Notes under the pieces: model-generated
Seen by the model: the letters and a program-made list of their open reading frames with translations, nothing else
What the model was told of the DNA's origin: nothing
Databases searched by the model: none
In this document: piece after piece, positions 6,529 through 9,992 of the stretch
Layout of the letters: every line of letters starts with the position of its first letter
How positions within the stretch are numbered: the first letter of the stretch is position 1
From: Dialister sp.
GTDB taxonomy: Bacteria > Bacillota > Negativicutes > Veillonellales > Dialisteraceae
Direction of reading: 5' to 3'
Assembly (NCBI GenBank): GCA_022722495.1
Contig: JAIJLI010000048.1
Coordinates: 1-9,992 of the forward strand
Length of the DNA: 9,992 nt
Made by a program: the position numbers and the translations under genes

Positions 6529-6566
6529 CCCAGTCACTAGTCACCAGTCACTAGTCACCATCCCCC
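6529..6566 (-). repeat. Heptanucleotide tandem repeat, RGKGACT type, at aroF 3' end
   Basis: On the minus strand four exact units alternate (GGTGACT, AGTGACT, GGTGACT, AGTGACT), beginning 7 bp after the aroF TAG stop. Same family as the arrays at 2573-2594, 8620-8675 and 8741-8796. Confidence 0.8.
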
Positions 6567-7582
6567 TATATTTCTCTTCCCACGATCGGAGCGAGCTTTC
6601 GAAGATCCCCCATCATATGCTCGAAGGTCTCCGGCGTGATGGACTCTGCGCCATCACACCATGCATGCTCGGGATCATTATGTACCTCGCACATGATGCC
6701 ATCTGCACCGGCAGCGATCGCTGCCATGGCCATGGACTCTACCATCCAGCGGCGGCCGGTCGCGTGGCTCGGATCGACGATGATCGGCAGGTGGCTCATG
6801 CGCTTCACCGCTGCCACTGCCGAAAGGTCGAGCGTATTTCTCGTCGCCTTCTCAAAGGTACGGATGCCGCGCTCGCAGAGGATGACATTGTGATTTCCCT
6901 CCGACATGATGTATTCCGCACTCATCAGCCATTCCTCGATCGTCGCAGACATTCCGCGCTTCAGAAGCACCGGCACATGGAGACGGCCGACCGCTTTCAG
7001 AAGATCGAAGTTCTGCATATTTCTCGCGCCGATCTGGATGAGGTCGACCTTCTTCTCCAGGAACATGCCGATCTTGTCTGCGCTCATGAGCTCCGTCACG
7101 ACGGGGAGCTTCTCTTCTCTGGCCGCGGAGATCAGCATATCGAGCCCCTTCTCGCCAAGCCCCTGAAAAGAGTAGGGGGACGTTCTCGGCTTGAACGCGC
7201 CGCCGCGCAGCATTGATGCGCCGGATGCCCTCACGGCCGATGCAATGGCACCGATCTGCGCCGGTGTCTCGATGGAACACGGCCCTGCCATGACGACGAG
7301 CTTCTTCCCACCGATCTTCACGCCGGCGACATCGATGACCGAGTCCTGCGGATGGAAGGCACGGCTCGCCCGCTTGTATGGTTCCTGCACACGCATGACC
7401 TTGTCGACCCATTCATTGCTCAGGAAATCGCGCTCATCGAGGCTCGTCGTATCTCCGACAAGTCCCAGTACGACCTTACTCGAGCCGCGGCTTCTGTCGA
7501 CCTGAAAGCCCTTCTCCCGAAGCTCATCCTCAAGTCTTTCGATCTCTGTCAGCGGTGCATTTTGTTTCATAACGATAATCAT
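6566..7582 (-). CDS. aroF: 3-deoxy-7-phosphoheptulonate (DAHP) synthase, type I-beta
   Basis: Condenses PEP and erythrose-4-phosphate to DAHP, the entry step of aromatic biosynthesis, cytoplasmic. At 338 residues it matches the Thermotoga-type enzyme: an N-terminal ferredoxin-like regulatory domain (about 1-65, MIIVMKQ...) and a TIM barrel with AGPCSIE (Cys102), GGAFKPRTSPYSFQG (Lys131), QIGARNMQNF (183-192), KRGM (208-211), DPSHATG (His273), CEVHNDPEHAWCDGAES (Glu299, Asp310). Cys102, His273, Glu299 and Asp310 are the expected metal ligands. The N-terminal domain in characterised relatives mediates tyrosine inhibition; it is not a chorismate mutase. The ATG follows a strong AGAGGAGGA site. 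A Tyr-codon-rich leader and terminator lie upstream, so both enzyme and transcript appear tuned to tyrosine. Confidence 0.97.
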   Translation of the reverse strand: MIIVMKQNAPLTEIERLEDELREKGFQVDRSRGSSKVVLGLVGDTTSLDERDFLSNEWVDKVMRVQEPYKRASRAFHPQDSVIDVAGVKIGGKKLVVMAGPCSIETPAQIGAIASAVRASGASMLRGGAFKPRTSPYSFQGLGEKGLDMLISAAREEKLPVVTELMSADKIGMFLEKKVDLIQIGARNMQNFDLLKAVGRLHVPVLLKRGMSATIEEWLMSAEYIMSEGNHNVILCERGIRTFEKATRNTLDLSAVAAVKRMSHLPIIVDPSHATGRRWMVESMAMAAIAAGADGIMCEVHNDPEHAWCDGAESITPETFEHMMGDLRKLAPIVGREI

Positions 7583-7597
7583 ACGAATTCCTCCTCT

Positions 7598-7611
7598 TTG
7601 CCTTCAGGCAA
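7598..7611 (-). other. Small hairpin beside the aroF ribosome binding site
   Basis: The minus-strand transcript contains TTGCC-TGAA-GGCAA immediately before AGAGGAGG. It may keep the ribosome binding site open or tune translation. The remaining leader between it and the terminator (7612-7707) shows no other recognisable element. Confidence 0.35.
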
Positions 7612-7707
7612 TGCTTCTATGCTGCGTAATGGCTTCGACGTAAAAGAAACGGCCTCTCGATCAGACGCTGCGCCCGATCACTGTTTACCATCACCCGTCC
7701 CCCTAAC

Positions 7708-7738
7708 AAAAAAAGGACAGGCTCTCGTGGGCCTGTCC
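7708..7738 (-). terminator. Rho-independent terminator (attenuator) in the aroF leader
   Basis: On the minus strand GGACAGGC and GCCTGTCC form a perfect 8-bp stem with an 8-nt loop, followed directly by seven T. It stands between the promoter and aroF, 16 nt after the stop codon of the leader peptide and 125 nt before the aroF ATG. A terminator here makes sense only as an attenuator of the downstream genes. Confidence 0.9.
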
Positions 7739-7754
7739 TCGATTCCTATCCTGC

Positions 7755-7877
7755 TTATCTGGAAGGGGTGATCCGCTCATGAGAATCCGTGTACGCCAAA
7801 TAGCCGCAGCCATAATAATAGCTGACGGTAAAGTCATACGCATATGCAGTTCTCATGGTGTCAGAGATCTGTCTCAT
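7755..7877 (-). CDS. Tyr-rich leader peptide of the aroF attenuator
   Basis: A 40-codon frame, too short for ordinary gene calling, runs from an ATG with a good ribosome binding site (AAAGGAAG, 7 nt before it) to a TAA. Seven codons are Tyr: residues 12, 14, 20, 21, 22, 26 and 29. Residues 20-22 are three consecutive TAT codons, and there is one Phe (16). The Tyr cluster is AYAYDF...SYYYGCGYLAY. Tyr frequency is about 17 percent, far above chance. It lies 33 nt or less downstream of a strong promoter and 16 nt before an intrinsic terminator. By analogy with TrpL, PheL and HisL I infer that ribosome stalling at Tyr codons, when charged tRNA-Tyr is scarce, prevents termination and switches on aroF and perhaps the genes after it. 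An alternative internal ATG at codon 8 lacks a binding site. Confidence 0.85.
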   Translation of the reverse strand: MRQISDTMRTAYAYDFTVSYYYGCGYLAYTDSHERITPSR

Positions 7878-7909
7878 GGTGGTTCTTCCTTTCGTTCGAA
7901 GTTATACCA

Positions 7910-7938
7910 AGTATAGCCAGCGCCCTGTCGATTGTCAA
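7910..7938 (-). promoter_or_regulatory. Sigma-70 promoter of the aroF operon
   Basis: On the minus strand a perfect -35 TTGACA (7933-7938), a 17-bp spacer and -10 TATACT (7910-7915), 5 of 6 to consensus. Transcription should start near 7903, giving a leader of about 320 nt to aroF. An inverted repeat TATAC-TTG-GTATA (7903-7915) covers the -10 box and start site and could be an operator, but it is short. Confidence 0.88.
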
Positions 7939-7957
7939 GAAGATTTATCGGGCGCAA

Positions 7958-7978
7958 TGTGACTAGGGACCGGGGCTC
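7958..7978 (+). repeat. Degenerate RGKGACT heptamers
   Basis: Three units (TGTGACT, AGGGACC, GGGGCTC) lie between the divergent aroF and YbjN-like promoters. Nearby, 8009-8022 (GCCCTATCCGCCCC) is an exact inverted match to a 14-bp piece of the MITE-like arms. Between 7979 and 8040 I see nothing else. Confidence 0.45.
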
Positions 7979-8040
7979 TCTCGGTCATTCATCTTTCCTA
8001 TCACAGCCGCCCTATCCGCCCCACGGAAAACCCCAAAGCC

Positions 8041-8069
8041 TTGCCCCCTGCCCCTCGAACCGCTATAAT
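8041..8069 (+). promoter_or_regulatory. Candidate sigma-70 promoter of the YbjN-like gene
   Basis: A perfect -10 TATAAT (8064-8069) is spaced 17 bp from TTGCCC (8041-8046, 4 of 6 to consensus). The predicted start near 8076 gives a leader of about 40 nt to the ATG at 8118. Confidence 0.6.
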
Positions 8070-8117
8070 AAAGGCACATTAAAATTTTCTCCGCACATGG
8101 TGCAGAAAGGCTCTCTC

Positions 8118-8618
8118 ATGGCTGACAATACGATCCCATTCCCGACAAAAGGCAATTTCAATAAAAATCTCAAGGCAGATGCATTTGAGTCCTACCTCAA
8201 GAAGGAAGGGCTGAATTTCTTCCGCCGTCAGGATGCACATGACTCCTACGACACCGTCGTCTTCATGACCGCACTGCCTGCGGGCAAACACCGCCTGGTC
8301 TGCGCCGTCATCACGGATAACAGCATGTACACCATGATCCGCGTCCACCTCGGCACCGCGCCGAAGGGCCCGGCCAGAAAGACCTTCGTCCCTTTTCTGA
8401 ACAAGCTGAATGGGGAGCATGCCATCGTGAAATACACGATCGGCAGCGATGACAACGTCTTCCTCGATGTCTGCGTGACCTCCACGAACGAACACTTCGA
8501 CCCCGAGACCGTCCGCGACACGCTGAATGTCCTCGTCTTCCATCTGGGTGAATGCTACGAAGACGTCGCCCGCCGTCTCGATAAACCGGGCGATGCCACA
8601 GACGGATTCTCGCTGTGA
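8118..8618 (+). CDS. YbjN-domain-like protein
   Basis: A 166-residue soluble protein without signal peptide or membrane segment. Its pattern fits the YbjN / type III secretion chaperone-like fold: an N-terminal helix (about 18-30), a strand-rich middle (YDTVVFMTAL, HRLVCAVITDNS, YTMIRVHLG) with a central helix (FVPFLNKLNG), another strand pair (AIVKYTIGSDDNVFLDVCV) and a long C-terminal helix (129-155). I assign only the family, at moderate confidence; the biochemical role is unknown. I chose the ATG at 8118 with AGAAAGG 7 nt upstream. An in-frame ATG at 8097 lacks a good site, and the frame further upstream crosses the promoter. It converges with the oxidoreductase gene; its stop codon is one base from an eight-unit heptamer array. 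Confidence 0.7.
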   Translation: MADNTIPFPTKGNFNKNLKADAFESYLKKEGLNFFRRQDAHDSYDTVVFMTALPAGKHRLVCAVITDNSMYTMIRVHLGTAPKGPARKTFVPFLNKLNGEHAIVKYTIGSDDNVFLDVCVTSTNEHFDPETVRDTLNVLVFHLGECYEDVARRLDKPGDATDGFSL

Positions 8619-8619
8619 G

Positions 8620-8675
8620 GGGGACTGGGGACTAGTGACTGGTGGCCAGGAATTAGTAGCTGGGGATTAGGATTT
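8620..8675 (+). repeat. Eight-unit heptanucleotide array after the YbjN-like gene
   Basis: Exactly eight 7-bp units, beginning GGGGACT and ending GGGGATT, AGGATTT, start one base after the TGA stop. The consensus is RGKGACT with decay in units 4-6. It forms an inverted pair with 8741-8796. Confidence 0.85.
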
Positions 8676-8740
8676 CTGGACACCAAGACTTTGAGACTTC
8701 AGACTTTTTGGTTGGGAAATCCGTGTAAGAACAGAAAAAG

Positions 8741-8796
8741 TAATCCTAATCCCCAGTCCCTAGTCACCAGTCACTAGTCACTAGTCACTAGTCCCC
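8741..8796 (-). repeat. Eight-unit heptanucleotide array at the oxidoreductase 3' end
   Basis: On the minus strand exactly eight 7-bp units: GGGGACT, three AGTGACT, GGTGACT, AGGGACT, GGGGATT, AGGATTA. The first unit encodes the last residue and the TAG stop of the oxidoreductase. Units 1, 3 and 7 are identical to those of the array at 8620-8675, and units 2 and 8 are similar. The 65-bp spacer between the arrays contains AGACTT three times. Confidence 0.85.
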
Positions 8797-9348
8797 GATT
8801 TCCTCAAGCAGCTTCTTCGCATGCTCCTTTGCGAGCGATACGAGCTTCTCTTTGTCAGCCTCGGTGGAAACGCCCGGGATGAACATCGCGCCATAGGTCA
8901 GGATCGGCTTGGCCATTTCCATACCTGTCATAGCAGCCATGACATAGAAGTTATCGAAGAATTCATCGAGCGTATGACCCATGCCGGCAGTGCTGTATGC
9001 ACCGTCCGGAGCGCCGGCCGTCGCAGAGATGATGAGCTTCTTGCCCTTAAGCCCGCTCGCCCCTTCGCCATGTGCAAAGCCCGGAGTGAAGACCTCCTCG
9101 TACCAGTGCTTCAGCATGGCCGGTGCATTGAACCAGTAGACAGGGAACTGGAAGACGATGGTATCGGCCTCTTTCAGGAGAGCCTGCTCCGCTGCCACAT
9201 CCAGATGGCAGCAGCCCTTCTCTGCAATATCATCGATCGCGATCGATGCGCCGCCTTCGGCAGCCTTTTTCAGCTCTTCCAGAATGGTCTTGTTCATGAT
9301 CGAGCGTTCCAAATGCGGATGACCGGAAATTACAATAACCTTTGCCAT
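8788..9348 (-). CDS. Flavodoxin-fold NAD(P)H oxidoreductase
   Basis: A 186-residue cytoplasmic flavoprotein of the Flavodoxin_2 family (NQO/MdaB/KefF-like), expected to bind FMN or FAD and reduce quinones or similar acceptors with NAD(P)H. It shows an N-terminal strand and phosphate loop (VIVISGHPHLERSIMNK, 4-20), the hallmark FQFPVYWFNAPAMLKHWYEEVF (67-88), and SATAGAP...YSTAGMGHTLDEFF (108-131). The exact substrate cannot be told. I chose the ATG at 9348, preceded by AGAAGGA at 7 nt, rather than an upstream frame that adds 14 residues. A TATTAT box about 15-20 nt upstream may be the -10. The stop codon lies inside a heptamer array. Confidence 0.88.
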   Translation of the reverse strand: MAKVIVISGHPHLERSIMNKTILEELKKAAEGGASIAIDDIAEKGCCHLDVAAEQALLKEADTIVFQFPVYWFNAPAMLKHWYEEVFTPGFAHGEGASGLKGKKLIISATAGAPDGAYSTAGMGHTLDEFFDNFYVMAAMTGMEMAKPILTYGAMFIPGVSTEADKEKLVSLAKEHAKKLLEEIGD

Positions 9349-9482
9349 AATGATTCCTTCTTTCGTATAATAGAAAAAAGCAGATTCCATGGGTCCTGCC
9401 GGTTCAAAAGGACTCTCAAAACAGCCCGACGGCCCCTTTTCCCCATTTTACCACGTTCCCCCTCCCGCAGAAAGGACATCCC

Positions 9483-9893
9483 ATGAAACGAGACATTGTG
9501 AAAGACATCATATTTCTTCAGCAAAAGGCTGCGCCCGCCACTTTCGAGGACAAGGCCATCGCCGAAGACCTGAAAGACACCCTCGCCGCCCATAGAGACA
9601 CCTGCGCGGGGCTCGCCGCGAACATGATCGGCTTTGCCAAAGCCATCATCGCCTTCCGTCAGGGGAAGGATATCGTCATCATGTACAATCCCGAGCGCCT
9701 TTCCGCTGCCCGCCCCTACGAAGCCGAGGAGGGCTGCCTCTCCCTTTCCGGCCAGCGGAAGACCACGCGCTATGAGGAGGTCGAGATCAAGTACCGCGAC
9801 CAGCTTTTCCGCATGAAGAAAAAGAGATTCAAAGGCTTCGTCGCAGAAGTCATCCAGCACGAGATGGATCATCTGGAAGGAAAGTTAATTTAG
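9483..9893 (+). CDS. def: Peptide deformylase, short Firmicute type
   Basis: Removes the formyl group from the N-terminal methionine of new proteins; metal-dependent, cytoplasmic. At 136 residues it is shorter than the usual 165-190. Motif 2 is intact (EEGCLSL, metal ligand Cys85), as is motif 3 (QHEMDHLEG, His126, Glu127, His130). Motif 1 reads GLAANMIG (43-50) instead of GLAAPQIG, so the oxyanion-stabilising Gln is Met. From memory, similar short proteins with AANMIG are common in Firmicutes and are annotated as deformylases, so this is a subfamily trait and not a mutation. Activity as the housekeeping enzyme is uncertain; a second, canonical def may exist elsewhere. The ATG follows AGAAAGGA. 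The stop abuts a repeat-like sequence. Confidence 0.85.
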   Translation: MKRDIVKDIIFLQQKAAPATFEDKAIAEDLKDTLAAHRDTCAGLAANMIGFAKAIIAFRQGKDIVIMYNPERLSAARPYEAEEGCLSLSGQRKTTRYEEVEIKYRDQLFRMKKKRFKGFVAEVIQHEMDHLEGKLI

Positions 9894-9992
9894 GGAAACA
9901 CTGATTAAATCGTTGTCAGATTTTACTCTTGAATTTTTATGCATAGCGAGGAATAACCTGACGCGAATAGCGAGCTATTTAAGGAAGGCTAT
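9892..9992. other. Probable edge of a repeated or mobile element
   Basis: Composition drops sharply in GC directly at the def stop (AGGGAAACACTGATTAAATC onward). The region holds the palindrome AATAGC-GA-GCTATT (9966-9979) and ATAGC/GCTAT pairs at about 9943 and the window end. The opening resembles the terminal inverted repeats of some insertion sequences, but no transposase is in view and I cannot name a family. Confidence 0.35.

Noticed and set aside
7352..7771. Plus-strand frame of 139 codons across the aroF start and leader
   Set aside because: It crosses the aroF 5' end, the terminator and part of the leader frame on the opposite strand; a shadow.
7739..7903. T-box riboswitch in the aroF leader
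   Set aside because: A T-box would be the default expectation for Tyr control in a Firmicute, but I see no T-box consensus (TGGNACCGCG) nor the stem I architecture, and the segment is largely occupied by a translated-looking frame. The Tyr-codon leader explains the terminator better.
8620..8796. CRISPR array
   Set aside because: The repeats are contiguous 7-bp units without spacers, so this is a tandem heptamer array and not CRISPR.

Overview
The window carries a block of aromatic amino acid biosynthesis genes from a moderately GC-rich bacterium with strong AGGAGG-type ribosome binding sites. The Thermotoga/Bacillus-like DAHP synthase, a separate prephenate dehydratase and dehydrogenase, and a short 'AANMIG' peptide deformylase all point to a Firmicute. 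The Negativicutes (Dialister/Megasphaera/Selenomonas relatives) are my best guess, but this is inference from gene style and repeat content, not a database match.

Layout. Everything from about 7940 down to 214 reads on the minus strand in the order promoter - Tyr-rich leader peptide - terminator - aroF - tyrA - aroB - aroA - aroC - pheA. Together these encode the first step of the shikimate pathway (DAHP synthase), dehydroquinate synthase, EPSP synthase, chorismate synthase and the two prephenate branch enzymes for Tyr and Phe. Dehydroquinase, shikimate dehydrogenase, shikimate kinase and chorismate mutase are not present and must lie elsewhere. tyrA and aroB overlap by 20 bp. The other junctions are 355, 435, 351 and 92 bp and are filled with repeats, so the cluster may be transcribed as several units. 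A second candidate promoter sits just before tyrA.

The most interesting element is the aroF leader (7708-7938). A near-perfect sigma-70 promoter (TTGACA - 17 bp - TATACT) is followed by a 40-codon reading frame with its own ribosome binding site. This frame holds seven Tyr codons, including three in a row, and one Phe codon. A GC-rich hairpin with a seven-U tail follows 16 nt after its stop codon. This is the architecture of ribosome-mediated attenuation, here apparently tuned to tyrosine and placed before the pathway's entry enzyme.

To the right, a plus-strand YbjN-like gene (8118-8618) converges on a minus-strand flavodoxin-fold NAD(P)H oxidoreductase (8788-9348). A plus-strand peptide deformylase of the short Firmicute type follows (9483-9893). 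The last 100 bp look like the edge of a repeated element.

The intergenic DNA is unusually repetitive. It holds (i) degenerate 7-bp tandem repeats (RGKGACT, GGGTTCA and AGTTAGG types) placed exactly at gene ends or just before ribosome binding sites; (ii) a 160-bp palindromic MITE-like element with related pieces elsewhere; (iii) a recurring motif GGCGATGCCCGAAGGTCT; and (iv) a palindromic GTCATTTCGAGC-type repeat. Intergenic stretches longer than 300 bp (2229-2579, 3858-4292, 6211-6565, 7583-8117) are accounted for by these repeats and the regulatory sites listed.
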